From the NCBI RefSeq assembly GCF_016786325.1, contig NZ_JADWYU010000119.1:1-62840 (forward strand): 62,840 nt of DNA, written 5' to 3'. A program made the translations under genes and the position numbers. The notes under the pieces were generated by a model, which was given only the letters and a program-made list of their open reading frames with translations, did no database searches and was not told where the DNA came from. Below, piece after piece: positions 7,419-16,325 of the stretch (within the stretch, counting starts at the first letter, position 1; each line of letters starts with the position of its first letter). The stretch is from Frankia nepalensis (GTDB lineage: Bacteria > Actinomycetota > Actinomycetes > Frankiales > Frankiaceae).

Positions 7419-10373
7419 ATGCTTGAGGTACGCCTGCTCGGCGCCTTCGAGGTCCGCTCAGGTGGTACGCCCGTCGCCATGAGCTCGTTGCGGGCGCAGT
7501 CGCTGCTGGCGTACCTGGCGCTGCGCGGCGGCGCCCCGCAGCGGCGTGAGCAGGTCGCGTATCTCCTCTGGCCCGATTCCGCCGAGCAGCAGGCGCGCAC
7601 GAACCTGCGGCATGTGCTGCACACGCTGCGCGCCTCGGTGCCCGACCCCGACCGCCATGTGCGCACCACGGCGCGGACGTTGTCGCTGCACGAGTTCTCC
7701 GCCGACCTCACGGCGTTCGACGCGGCCCTCGCGCGGTCCGGCGGGGACGGCGCCGACGAGGTGGCTCCGTTGCGGCTGGCGGCCGACCTGTACGGCGGCG
7801 ACCTGCTGGACGGCTGGTACGACGAGTGGCTGATCGGCGAGCGGGAGCAGTACCGCCAGCGGGTGCTGGCGGCGCTGGCCCGGCTGGTGCCGCTGCTGGA
7901 GGCGCGCGGCGAGCTCGATGCCGCGACCGGGTACGCCGAGCGCGCCCGCGAGCTCGACCGCCTCGCGGAGGCGCCCTACCGGTGGCTGATGCGGCTGTAC
8001 GACGCCCGGGGCGACCGGGCCCGGGCGGTGAACGTCTACCACGAGTGCGTGGCCAGGCTGGAGGACGAGCTTGGCGTCTCCCCGTCCGCGAAGACGCTGG
8101 CGTCGTACGAGGCGCTGCTGCCGGAGGGCGACACCAGGCCCAGGACGAGCGGCGCGGCGACCTTCGTGGGCCGCCAGCCGCAGCGGCGGCTGCTGACCGA
8201 GCTGTGGCGGGACGCCGGCGCCGGGGTGCCCCACCTGGTCGTGGTCACCGGTGAGGCCGGCATCGGCAAGACCCGCCTGCTCGAGGAGTTCCGGCACTGG
8301 GCCGGCCAGCGCGGCGCGCCCACCGCGTCCGCGCGGTCGTACGAGGCGGAGGGCGCGCTGGCGTACGCGCCGGTGGTGGCCTGGCTGCGCGAGCTCGGCG
8401 TGGCCCGCTGGCGCGGGCGCCTGACCCCCGCCCAGCTCGCCGCGCTCACCGCGCTGCTGCCGGAGCTGTCGGCCCAGCAGGCACCGGCCCAGCAGGCGCC
8501 GGCCGAGCCGGGTTCCCGTCTGCGCCTGTTCGAGGCGGCCGCGGCCGCCCTGCGCGCGGGGGTCGGCCCCGTGCTGCTCGTCGCGGACGACCTGCACGCC
8601 GCCGACGCTCCGACGCTGCAGTTCCTGCACTACCTGATGCGCGCCGACCCGCCCGCGCCGCTGCTCGTCGCCGCGACGGCCCGCCTCGTCGAGACGGAGG
8701 CCGGGCACCCGCTGCGTGGCCTGCTGACCGGGCTCACGGCGCTCGAGCGCTGCACCGAGCTGGCCCTGGGACGGCTGGACCGCGTGGAGACGGCCATGCT
8801 CGCCCACCGGCTCGGCCACGACCTGGGTCACGCGGACGCCGACCGGCTGCACGCGGAGACGGAGGGCAGCCCGCTGTTCGTCGTCGAGGCGCTGCGCGCC
8901 GGCTGGCACGCGGGCGAGCCGCGGGTGCTCACGCCGAAGGTGCAGGCCGTCCTGGAGGCGCGGCTGCTGCCGCTGACCGACGGCGCCCGGGAGCTGATCG
9001 GCGTGGCGGCCGCGGCGGGATCGTCGGTCTCGGTCGACGTGCTCGCGCGGATCCACCCGCGCGGCGAGCACGAGGTCGCCCGGGACCTCGACGAGCTGTG
9101 GCGACGGCAGCTGCTGCTCACCAGTGGCGGCGACCGGTACGACTTCAGCCACGGCAAGCTGCGCGAGGTCGCCTACCGCCTGATGTCGCCCGCGCGGCGC
9201 CGCCGCGCCCACGCCCTGCTCGCCCGGGCGCTCCAGGACGTCCACGCCGACCGGCTGGACGCCGTCGCCGGGCAGATCGCCGTCCACCTGTACCAGGCCG
9301 GCTCCCGCGAGGAGGCGGTCGACTGGTACCAGCGCGCCGCCCAGGCGGCCCAGCTGCTCTACGCCGACGCGGACGCCGCCGACCTGCTGCGCCGCGCGTG
9401 GGAGATCCTGCGGTCCGCGCCGGAGTCCCGGGGCCGCGACGAGCGCGAGCTGGCGCTGCTGACCGCGCTGCCCGGCCCGCTGAGCGCCGCGCGGGGGTAT
9501 GCGTCGGCTCACCTGCGCACGGCGTTGGACCGGGCGTTCGTCCTAGCCGCGCGGCTCGGCGTCGAACCGGGGGCGCCGCTGCTGCGGGCGCGGGCGATGG
9601 CCGTGCTGTCGCGCGGGGAGTTCGACGCCGCCCTCGAGTACGGCGGGCAGTTGCGCGCGCTGGGTGAGGACGACGACGTGCTCGCGGTGGAGGGCGACTT
9701 CGTCCGCGGCGTCGCCGCGGCCTGGCGCAACGAGGCCGCGTTGGCTCGCGACCATCTGCGCGCCGCCGTCGCCCGCTACCGGACGCGGAACCGGTCGGCG
9801 CATCTGCTGGCCTACGGGCAGGACCCGCAGGTGCTGTGCCTCGTCCGCCTCGCGCATGTGCACTTCTGCCTCGGCGACGCGGCCGAGGCACGCCGGTTGC
9901 GGCACCGTTCGATCGAGCTGGCCAGGGCAGTCAACCACCCGTTCACGCTCGCCGGGGCCCTGCTGTTCGCCGCGCTGCTCGACCTGGACCTGGCGGACGT
10001 GGCGGCGCTGCGGGAACGTGTCGACGAGCTGACGGCGATGCGCCCGCGGGTCGAGGCGCCGCCGATCCGGCTGGTCACCGACGCGATGGGCGGCTACCTC
10101 GCCGTGCTGGACGGCGCGGCGGGGCCGGGGCTGAAGGCCATCGACGGCGCGCTGGCCGATCCCGCCCGGGACACCGCCCCTGGCGTGCCCGCGATGCTGC
10201 TGCGCATCCGCCTGGCGGCCACCCGGGCCGCCGGCCTCGACGCCGAGTGCCGCGAGACGGCCCGACGGCTGCTGGCCGACGGCGTACGGGTCTGGGACGC
10301 CATGGCGCGGGCGGAGCTGGAGACCCGGCAGCCGGCGGAGCTGGAGGTCCGGCAGCCAGACGCCAAACGCTGA
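7419..10373 (+). CDS. BTAD/AfsR-type transcriptional regulator with ATPase and TPR-like region
   Basis: This is a large (984 aa) cytoplasmic regulator. Residues 1-90 are an OmpR-like winged helix opening with MLEVRLLGAFEV. Residues ~95-245 are the bacterial transcriptional activation domain (LYGGDLLDGWYDEWL, then ELGVSPSAKT). A STAND-type ATPase follows, with Walker A GEAGIGKTR near residue 280 and Walker B-like VLLVADDLHAAD near 387. Helical TPR-like repeats run to the C-terminus, and there is no C-terminal LuxR HTH. The ATG at 7419 is favoured by GAGG nine bases upstream. Proteins of this design activate secondary-metabolite or transport genes. The neighbouring P450 and flavin oxidase are possible targets, by inference. 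Confidence 0.92.
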   Translation: MLEVRLLGAFEVRSGGTPVAMSSLRAQSLLAYLALRGGAPQRREQVAYLLWPDSAEQQARTNLRHVLHTLRASVPDPDRHVRTTARTLSLHEFSADLTAFDAALARSGGDGADEVAPLRLAADLYGGDLLDGWYDEWLIGEREQYRQRVLAALARLVPLLEARGELDAATGYAERARELDRLAEAPYRWLMRLYDARGDRARAVNVYHECVARLEDELGVSPSAKTLASYEALLPEGDTRPRTSGAATFVGRQPQRRLLTELWRDAGAGVPHLVVVTGEAGIGKTRLLEEFRHWAGQRGAPTASARSYEAEGALAYAPVVAWLRELGVARWRGRLTPAQLAALTALLPELSAQQAPAQQAPAEPGSRLRLFEAAAAALRAGVGPVLLVADDLHAADAPTLQFLHYLMRADPPAPLLVAATARLVETEAGHPLRGLLTGLTALERCTELALGRLDRVETAMLAHRLGHDLGHADADRLHAETEGSPLFVVEALRAGWHAGEPRVLTPKVQAVLEARLLPLTDGARELIGVAAAAGSSVSVDVLARIHPRGEHEVARDLDELWRRQLLLTSGGDRYDFSHGKLREVAYRLMSPARRRRAHALLARALQDVHADRLDAVAGQIAVHLYQAGSREEAVDWYQRAAQAAQLLYADADAADLLRRAWEILRSAPESRGRDERELALLTALPGPLSAARGYASAHLRTALDRAFVLAARLGVEPGAPLLRARAMAVLSRGEFDAALEYGGQLRALGEDDDVLAVEGDFVRGVAAAWRNEAALARDHLRAAVARYRTRNRSAHLLAYGQDPQVLCLVRLAHVHFCLGDAAEARRLRHRSIELARAVNHPFTLAGALLFAALLDLDLADVAALRERVDELTAMRPRVEAPPIRLVTDAMGGYLAVLDGAAGPGLKAIDGALADPARDTAPGVPAMLLRIRLAATRAAGLDAECRETARRLLADGVRVWDAMARAELETRQPAELEVRQPDAKR

Positions 10374-10424
10374 GCCCGGTGCCGAGGAACGCTCGCGGAA
10401 CGCCAGCCGGCGCACCGTGGCGGC

Positions 10425-11864
10425 ATGACCACCACCGTGCACCGCGAGCTGCCACACGCGCTGCGCCGCCACTTCCGCGGCGCGGTGCTGCAACCAGGCG
10501 AAGAAGGCTACGACGAGGCCCGCCGGGTCTGGAACGGCGCCATCGACCGTCATCCCGCGCTGATCGCCCGCTGCGCCGGCGCCGACGACGTCCAGGCGGC
10601 GGTCCGGTTCGCCCGCGAACACGACCTGCCGGTCGCGGTCCGCGGCGGCGGTCACTCCGTGCTCGGGTACGGCGTGTGCGACGGCGGCGTCGTGATCGAC
10701 CTGTCGCATCTCAAGGCGGTGTCGGTCGACCCCGCCGGCCGCGTGGCGCGGGCGGCGGGCGGCCTGACCTGGGCCGAGTTCGACCTCGCCACCGGCCGGC
10801 ACGGGCTGGCCACCACCGGCGGCTCGGTCAGCTCGACGGGGATCGGCGGCGTGACGCTCGGCGGCGGGTTCGGGCACCTGATGCGCCGGCACGGGCTGAC
10901 CGTCGACAACCTGCGGGCCGCCGACCTGGTCACCGCCGACGGCGAGCGCCTGCGGGTCGACGCCGCCACCGAGCCGGAGCTGCTGTGGGGGCTGCGCGGC
11001 GGCGGCGGCAACTTCGGCGTCGTCACGGCGTTCGAGTACGACCTGCACCCGGTCGGGCCGGTCGTGCTCGGCGGGCCGATCTTCTGGCCGCTGGAGCAGG
11101 CCACCCAGGTGCTGCGCTTCCTGCGCGAGTTCGCGCCCACGGCGCCCGACGAGCTCGGCGTCGCCGTCGTCGCCATGCTGGCTCCGCCGATGCCGTTCCT
11201 GCCGCCCGAGCGGTACGGCACACCGGTCCTCGGCCTGCTGCCCGTGTGGTGCGGCGACCTCGCCGAGGGCGCCGCGGCGCTGGCGCCGCTCCGCGCGGTG
11301 GGCAGGCCGGTCGGTGACCTGGTCCGCCCGGTGCCCTACCGGGCCGTCCAGTCGTTGCTCGACCTCAGCGCCTCGCCAGGCAACGGCTCCTACTGGCGCT
11401 CGCACCGGCTGCCCGACCTGTCCGACGCGGCGATCGACATCGTGGTCGACCTCGTCGCCTCGATCACGTCGCCGTTGTCGCTGCTCAACGGGTGGATGAT
11501 AGGCGGCGCGGTCAGCCGGGTGGCCCCGGACGCCACCGCCGTCGGCCCTCGCGAGCCCGGCTTCGAGCTACGCGTGATCGCGAACTGGCGGCCGGGGGAC
11601 GCCGACCACGAGCGGCACCTGTCCTGGGCGCGCGAGGGGTGGGCGAGGCTGCGGCCCCACGGCGCCGGGCAGTACGCGACCTTCCTGTCCGACGAGGGCC
11701 CCGCCGGCGTCCAGGCCGCCTACGGCGACCGTCTGGGCCGGCTCACCGCCCTCAAGGACCGCTTCGACCCGTCCAACGTCTTCCGCCTGAACCCGAACAT
11801 CCCCACCAGCCAGGACCTCTCCGCCATCCGGAACCTCCCCACCAGCAAGGAAGTGACCCGATGA
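10425..11864 (+). CDS. FAD-dependent oxidoreductase, berberine-bridge-enzyme type
   Basis: This is a 479-residue flavoprotein of the PCMH/BBE family, which oxidises alcohols, sugars or alkaloid-like substrates with O2. The N-terminal FAD domain has RGGGHSVLGYGVCDGG, where His77 is the expected covalent 8-alpha FAD ligand. The loop that carries a second Cys-FAD link in bicovalent members reads GGGFGHLMRRHGL and has no Cys, so monocovalent attachment is expected. The C-terminal BBE segment ends with KDRFDPSNVFRLNPNI, typical of the family. The last four bases overlap the start of the following NmrA-like gene, so both are coupled. The natural substrate is unknown. Confidence 0.92.
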   Translation: MTTTVHRELPHALRRHFRGAVLQPGEEGYDEARRVWNGAIDRHPALIARCAGADDVQAAVRFAREHDLPVAVRGGGHSVLGYGVCDGGVVIDLSHLKAVSVDPAGRVARAAGGLTWAEFDLATGRHGLATTGGSVSSTGIGGVTLGGGFGHLMRRHGLTVDNLRAADLVTADGERLRVDAATEPELLWGLRGGGGNFGVVTAFEYDLHPVGPVVLGGPIFWPLEQATQVLRFLREFAPTAPDELGVAVVAMLAPPMPFLPPERYGTPVLGLLPVWCGDLAEGAAALAPLRAVGRPVGDLVRPVPYRAVQSLLDLSASPGNGSYWRSHRLPDLSDAAIDIVVDLVASITSPLSLLNGWMIGGAVSRVAPDATAVGPREPGFELRVIANWRPGDADHERHLSWAREGWARLRPHGAGQYATFLSDEGPAGVQAAYGDRLGRLTALKDRFDPSNVFRLNPNIPTSQDLSAIRNLPTSKEVTR

Positions 11865-12748
11865 AGATCCTCGTCACCGGCGCGACCGGCGACGTCGGCC
11901 GGCACGTCGTCCGCGGCCTCGCCGAGCGCGGCCTGCCAGTGCGCGCCTTCGTCCGCGACCGGGACCGGGCGGCCCGCGCCCTCGGCCCCGGGGTGGAGCT
12001 CGCCACCGGTGACCTCGCCGACCGCGGCTCGCTGCGGCGCGCGATGTCCGGCGCCGACCGGCTCTTCCTCGCCTGCGGCAACGTCCCCGCGCAGGTGGAG
12101 CACGAGTGCGCGGCGATCGACGCGGCGAAGGCCGCGGGCGTCACCCGCGTCGTCAAGCTGTCCGGGCCAGCCCCCGACCTCGACTCGCCGCTGGTCTTCG
12201 ACAGCTGGCACGGCGCCATCGAGCGGCATCTGACCGGCTCCGGCCTGCCCGCGGTGACGCTGCGCCCGCGGACGTACATGACCAACCTGCTGGCCTACGC
12301 GCCGGCCATAGCGCGGACGGGCATGCTGTTCGCCCCGGCCGGCACGGCCGAGATCTCCTTCGTGGATCCCCGCGACGTGGCCGGCGTCGCCGTCGAATGC
12401 CTCGCCGCCGAGGAGCTCGAAGGGCGGGCCCACACGCTGACCGGACCGGAGGCGATCACCTTCGAGCGGGTCGCCCACGAGCTCGCCGCCGCGATCGGCC
12501 GGCCCGTCAGGTACGTCCACGTCACCGACGAGGACGCCCGCCACGCGATGACCGCCGACGGGCTGCCGCCGATGGTGGCCGACGCCGTCGTCGCCATCTT
12601 CGCGGCGCAGCGGGCGGGCCTCATGGCCACGACCACGCGGGCCGTGCGAGAGGTCACCGGCCGGCAGCCTAGATCGATCACCGAGTTCGTCCGCGACCAC
12701 GCCCATATGTTTGGTTCCGCGCCAGCGCCGGCCCCGGCGCCGCGATGA
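11861..12748 (+). CDS. NmrA-like NAD(P)-binding SDR-family protein
   Basis: This is a 295-residue atypical short-chain dehydrogenase or redox sensor with a Rossmann fold. It starts MKILVTGATGDVGRHVV with the glycine-rich dinucleotide motif, followed by AFVRDRDRA as the phosphate-recognition strand and the conserved VVKLSGPA. The active-site Tyr/Lys pair of classical SDRs is not evident, as in other NmrA/QOR2-like proteins. The ATG overlaps the upstream stop (ATGA), and AAGGAAG lies about seven bases before it. Co-expression with the flavin oxidase suggests a two-step or redox-balancing role, which is inferred. The C-terminus ends in an Ala-Pro tail. Confidence 0.9.
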   Translation: MKILVTGATGDVGRHVVRGLAERGLPVRAFVRDRDRAARALGPGVELATGDLADRGSLRRAMSGADRLFLACGNVPAQVEHECAAIDAAKAAGVTRVVKLSGPAPDLDSPLVFDSWHGAIERHLTGSGLPAVTLRPRTYMTNLLAYAPAIARTGMLFAPAGTAEISFVDPRDVAGVAVECLAAEELEGRAHTLTGPEAITFERVAHELAAAIGRPVRYVHVTDEDARHAMTADGLPPMVADAVVAIFAAQRAGLMATTTRAVREVTGRQPRSITEFVRDHAHMFGSAPAPAPAPR

Positions 12749-12857
12749 GCTCCCGGGGGCGCGAGGGGCGCGCTGGGGACGGTCACCCGCGAGCACGCCT
12801 GACGCGCCCCCGGCCGCATCCGATGCCGAGTTTCCCGCCGCCGGAGAGGGATAGCCG

Positions 12858-14312
12858 ATGGAGCTGCACGAATACGCCGGTCTCGACGCGGTCGGCCTGC
12901 GCGGGCTGATCTCCGGCGGCGAGGTGAGCGCCGCCGAGGTCGAGGCGGCCGCCCGCGCGGCGTTGGCGCGGGCGCACGGCCGCCTGAACGCCCTGGCCGC
13001 CCCCCTGTTCACGCCAGCGCTCGACCACGACCCGCGGGGTCCGCTGGCGGGGGTGCCGTTTCTCATCAAGGACACGGGCCCGATGGCCGAAGGGGTGCCG
13101 TTCCGTTGCGGCAGCCGGGCGCTCGGCCCCGGGATCCCGGCGGCGGCCGACCACGAGCTGATGCGCCGCTTCCGGGCCGCCGGCCTGGTGACGCTGGGTC
13201 TGACGATCTCCCCGGAGATGGGGCTGAGCTTCACCAGCGAGCCGCTGCTGCATGGCCCGGTACGCAATCCCTGGGATCCGGCGCGGGCGGCGGGGGGTTC
13301 GAGCGGGGGCGCCGCCGCCCTGGTCGCGTCCGGGGCCGTGCCCCTGGCCCACGCCAACGACGGAGCCGGCTCGATCCGCGTGCCGGCGGCGTGCTGCGGC
13401 CTGGTCGGGCTCAAGCCAAGCCGCGGCAGGACGCCCACCGGCGCGGGCCTCGGCGCGGCGCTGTTCGGCATGCTCTCCGAGTTCGCGCTGGCCCGTACGG
13501 TGCGTGACGCGGCGACGCTGCTCGACGCGGTGCACGGGCCGGCCCCCGGTGACGCGTTCGCCGCGCCCGCGCCGGTCCGTCCCTACGCCGAGGAGGCACG
13601 GCCCGACGGGCCGGCCGCCGGCCGGCCGGCGGTCGACCCCGGCGGCGGCCTGCGGGTGGCGGTGACGACGCACGCGTGGTCGGGGGCTCCGGTCGACCCG
13701 GAGGTGGCCGCCGCGACGACGCGGGCCGGCGTGACGCTCGCGGCGCTGGGACATCACGTCCAGGAGGCGTCCCCGTCCGTCGGGTGGGACGAGGTGATCC
13801 ACGCCTGCGAGGCGGAGGCGGTCGGCGCGGCGGCCCCGTTCCTGCTCGCCCCTCGCCAGCCGCCACCCGACCGCCTCGAGGCCGTCTCCCGCCAGGTGAT
13901 GGCCGAGGCCCGCGGGCGCGGGGCCGTCGACCTGGTCGCCGGCCTGGACGCGGCCGGCCGGGTCAGCCAGGCCGTCGGCCGCTTCTTCGCCGACCACGAC
14001 CTGCTCGTGACCCCGACGCTCGCGGGGCTCCCCCCGCCGCACGGCACGCTGCGCTACGACGACCCCGGCCACACCGTCGAGAGCTGGCTTCGGGAGATCT
14101 TCACCTTCGGCCCGTTCACGAGCGTCGTCAACCTGACCGGCCAGCCGGCGGTGAGCCTGCCCCTCGGGCAGAGCGCCAGCGGCCTGCCGATCGGCGTGCA
14201 GCTCATCGCCGCCCACGGACGGGAGGATCTGCTGCTGCGGGTCTCGGCCGCGCTGGAGGAGGCAATGCCCTGGCGCGACCGCCGGCCGCCGCTGTTCGTC
14301 GGCGACAGCTGA
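12858..14312 (+). CDS. Amidase signature family hydrolase
   Basis: This is a 484-residue amidase that would hydrolyse a carboxamide, in the family of GatA and aryl-acylamidases. The Ser-cisSer-Lys catalytic triad is intact: Lys71 in FLIKD, cis-Ser148 in GGSSGG and nucleophile Ser172 in GAGSIRVPA. The segment GLVGLKPSRGRTPTG follows as usual. The C-terminal part (LTGQPAVSLPLG, then GLPIGVQLIAAHGRED) also fits. No GatB or GatC neighbour exists, so this is a stand-alone catabolic or detoxifying amidase rather than a tRNA amidotransferase subunit. It is preceded by a 109-bp gap and a weak GGAGAGGG Shine-Dalgarno-like sequence. Confidence 0.94.
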   Translation: MELHEYAGLDAVGLRGLISGGEVSAAEVEAAARAALARAHGRLNALAAPLFTPALDHDPRGPLAGVPFLIKDTGPMAEGVPFRCGSRALGPGIPAAADHELMRRFRAAGLVTLGLTISPEMGLSFTSEPLLHGPVRNPWDPARAAGGSSGGAAALVASGAVPLAHANDGAGSIRVPAACCGLVGLKPSRGRTPTGAGLGAALFGMLSEFALARTVRDAATLLDAVHGPAPGDAFAAPAPVRPYAEEARPDGPAAGRPAVDPGGGLRVAVTTHAWSGAPVDPEVAAATTRAGVTLAALGHHVQEASPSVGWDEVIHACEAEAVGAAAPFLLAPRQPPPDRLEAVSRQVMAEARGRGAVDLVAGLDAAGRVSQAVGRFFADHDLLVTPTLAGLPPPHGTLRYDDPGHTVESWLREIFTFGPFTSVVNLTGQPAVSLPLGQSASGLPIGVQLIAAHGREDLLLRVSAALEEAMPWRDRRPPLFVGDS

Positions 14313-14430
14313 CTGGCCGCCCGCCGGACCGGCCGCCGCGGGACGCGGGGTCACCGGCGAAGCGCTCCGGCGCGGCCCAGCGGGGTTGGACGGGTCGACC
14401 TACGGTGGGAGAAGAGGCTCAGCGGTCGCG

Positions 14431-14478
14431 TTGATCGAGAGTGCGGTTGATCGGGAGTGCAGCTGATCGGGAGCGCAT
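14431..14478 (+). repeat. Three 16-bp tandem repeats at the PP2C gene start
   Basis: Three consecutive 16-bp units of the form TTGATCGGGAGTGCRG occupy 14431-14446, 14447-14462 and 14463-14478. The third runs into the ATG at 14477. Each unit carries a GGGAG or GAGAG Shine-Dalgarno-like core and a potential GTG, so the array multiplies possible initiation signals. Confidence 0.7.
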
Positions 14479-15733
14479 GAGACAGCCCGGGATCGACTAC
14501 GAGGCGGTGTACGAGGAGCTGCCTAGCCCGGTCCTGCTGCTGACACCGGACTTCCGGATGGTCGACGCGAACCGCGCATATCTACAAGCTTCTGACCGCC
14601 GCCTGGACGACCTGCTTGGACGGGACGTGTTCGACGTCTTCCCCGGCGCCCATTCCGACGCGCGGGACAAGCTGCGCGCCTCGCTGACCCGGGTGGTGGC
14701 GACCGGACGCCGCGACCCGGTGGCTCTGCTGAGGTACGACATCGAACGCCCCGGCTGTCCGGGCCTCTTCGAGGAGCGCTACTGGAGTGTGATCAGCGTG
14801 CCGATCCTGGACGAGGACGGCCGGGTCACGCTGATCATGATCCGGTCCTTCGAGGTCACCGACTTCGTCCGCGAGGGCGGCGCGGACTTCGACTGGGGCG
14901 ACGAAGCCAGACGCCAGGCGCTGCAGGTGGAGCTTCTCGCCCGCGCCCGCGAGGTCGAGAACCTCAACGAGCAGCTGCGGCAGGCACACGCCCGGGAGCA
15001 GGCGGTCGCGCTGGCCCTGCAGGAGGCGATGCTGCCCGCGCCCACCCCGCTCCGCTGCGCCGACATCGCCGTGCGCTATCGGCCGGCAACCGCCCTCAAC
15101 GTCTGCGGCGACTGGTACGACCTGGTCAGCCTCCCCGGCGACCGCATCGGGGTGGCCGTCGGAGACGTCGTCGGCCATGGCCTGGCCGCCGCCGGCGTCA
15201 TGGGCCAGCTGCGCAGCGCGCTCGCCGCGGTCGCGCGCGTCGTCGACAACCCCGCGCGCGCCCTGGACGTCGCCTGCCTGTATTCCCGCTCGGTCGAAGG
15301 CGCCGAGGGGACAAGCGCGGTCCAGGCCATCGTCGACTGCCACGCCCGCACCATCACCTACAGCTGCGCCGGCCACCCGCCACCCCTGTTGATCCATCCC
15401 GATGGGACCGTCCAGTTCCTCGACCAGGCCACCGATCCACCGCTGGGCGCCCGTCCCGAGCACGTCCCCCGGCCACAGGCGCGCACCGCCTTCCCCGACG
15501 GCGCCACCCTCGTCCTCTACACCGACGGGCTTGTCGAACAGCGAGGCGAGGACATCGACGTCGGGCTCACCCGCCTCGCCGACCACCTGACCCGCCACCG
15601 GGCGCTCTCCCCCGAGGCGCTCGCCGACAGCCTGCTGGACGCCCTCCCCTCGGCCACCGCCGGCAGCGACGACGTGGCCATCGTCGTGCTACGCCCGTCC
15701 CCGGTCGAGGCTCGCGTCGAAAGCCGCGCCTGA
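14477..15733 (+). CDS. PAS-domain SpoIIE/PP2C-type serine phosphatase
   Basis: This is a 418-residue signalling phosphatase. The N-terminal PAS domain (about 10-135) begins YEELPSPVLLLTPDFRMVDAN. A short coiled coil around EVENLNEQLRQAHAREQ leads into the PP2C/SpoIIE domain. Metal-binding features are visible: GDWYD, GDVVGHGLAAA, and the late acidic motif LVLYTDGLVEQR with SDDVAIVV at the end. Such proteins dephosphorylate anti-sigma antagonists in partner-switching pathways. No anti-sigma or antagonist gene adjoins it, although a group 2 sigma factor is encoded 13 kb away. The frame also opens at a GTG 36 bases upstream. The ATG was preferred because the PAS fold starts directly after it. 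Confidence 0.9.
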   Translation: MRQPGIDYEAVYEELPSPVLLLTPDFRMVDANRAYLQASDRRLDDLLGRDVFDVFPGAHSDARDKLRASLTRVVATGRRDPVALLRYDIERPGCPGLFEERYWSVISVPILDEDGRVTLIMIRSFEVTDFVREGGADFDWGDEARRQALQVELLARAREVENLNEQLRQAHAREQAVALALQEAMLPAPTPLRCADIAVRYRPATALNVCGDWYDLVSLPGDRIGVAVGDVVGHGLAAAGVMGQLRSALAAVARVVDNPARALDVACLYSRSVEGAEGTSAVQAIVDCHARTITYSCAGHPPPLLIHPDGTVQFLDQATDPPLGARPEHVPRPQARTAFPDGATLVLYTDGLVEQRGEDIDVGLTRLADHLTRHRALSPEALADSLLDALPSATAGSDDVAIVVLRPSPVEARVESRA

Positions 15734-15786
15734 GCATGAACGCGCCCCGTTCGCGGGCCCCACGTCTCGCGTCCGCATAGTCACGG

Positions 15787-16272
15787 TCATCCGTCGGAGC
15801 GGCCGCCGGCGCCGACGGAGCTGGCCGGCGCCCCCGGCCCGGGGACGGCCCGCACCTCTCGCGGGCCGAGCGGCGCGCCGCAGGCGGAGCAGGTGAGGAC
15901 CGCGGTCACGATCTGCCCACAGCCTTCGTGCCGGATGAGGACGGGCGGGCCTTCCGGCGCCGCGTGCTTGTCGCCCCACTGCCGCATGCTGTTCAGCACC
16001 GGCCACAGGTCTCGGCCCTTCTCGGTGAGTCGGTAGTCGTGCCGCGGCGGATGCTCGCTGTAGGGCACCTTCATCAGGATCCCGGATTCCACCAGCTTGT
16101 TCAGGCGCTGGTTGAGCACGTTGCGGGAGATCCCGAGCCGCTGCTGGAACGCGTCGAACCGGCTGACCCCGAAGAAGGCGTCCCGCACGATCAGCATCGA
16201 CCACCACTCGCCGACGATCTCCAGGCACTGCGCGACCGAGCAGTGCATGTCGGCGAAGCTCTTGCGCTCCAT
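15787..16272 (-). CDS. HxlR-family transcriptional regulator
   Basis: This is a 161-residue winged-helix regulator. The HxlR core is typical: CSVAQCLEIVGEWWSMLIVRD, FDAFQQRLGISRNVLNQRLNKL, then YRLTEKGRDLWPVL. The C-terminal extension carries HEGCGQ and CSACGAPL, a possible small zinc-binding or redox Cys cluster. It is divergent from a DHA2-type exporter with only 53 bp between starts, the classical layout of a local repressor. Many HxlR proteins respond to aldehydes, quinones or disulfide stress, and the Cys at residue 11 is in the position used by redox-sensing members. The effector is unknown. Confidence 0.92.
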   Translation of the reverse strand: MERKSFADMHCSVAQCLEIVGEWWSMLIVRDAFFGVSRFDAFQQRLGISRNVLNQRLNKLVESGILMKVPYSEHPPRHDYRLTEKGRDLWPVLNSMRQWGDKHAAPEGPPVLIRHEGCGQIVTAVLTCSACGAPLGPREVRAVPGPGAPASSVGAGGRSDG

Positions 16273-16277
16273 GTCTC

Positions 16278-16296
16278 CATGCTAGCTAGTTGCATG
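16278..16296. promoter_or_regulatory. Candidate HxlR operator in divergent promoter
   Basis: Within the 53-bp gap, CATGC (16278-16282) and GCATG (16292-16296) form an inverted repeat around a CTAGCTAG palindrome. It is placed to control both the HxlR gene and the exporter. Confidence 0.45.
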
Positions 16297-16325
16297 AAAG
16301 AACTCACGCCCCTAGTGTCCGTTCC

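Noticed and set aside
7458-9512. Very long open frame antisense to the BTAD regulator
   Set aside because: Arg/Gln/Gly-rich low-complexity translation, no family motifs, and the sense strand encodes a complete multi-domain regulator. It arises from extreme GC bias.
9543-11405. 620-codon minus-strand frame across the regulator end and flavin oxidase start
   Set aside because: It spans two unrelated sense genes and has no recognisable domains. It is a composition artefact.
11720-13471. 583-codon minus-strand frame over the NmrA-like and amidase genes
   Set aside because: It is antisense to two well-supported genes and rich in Arg, Pro and Gly with no domain.
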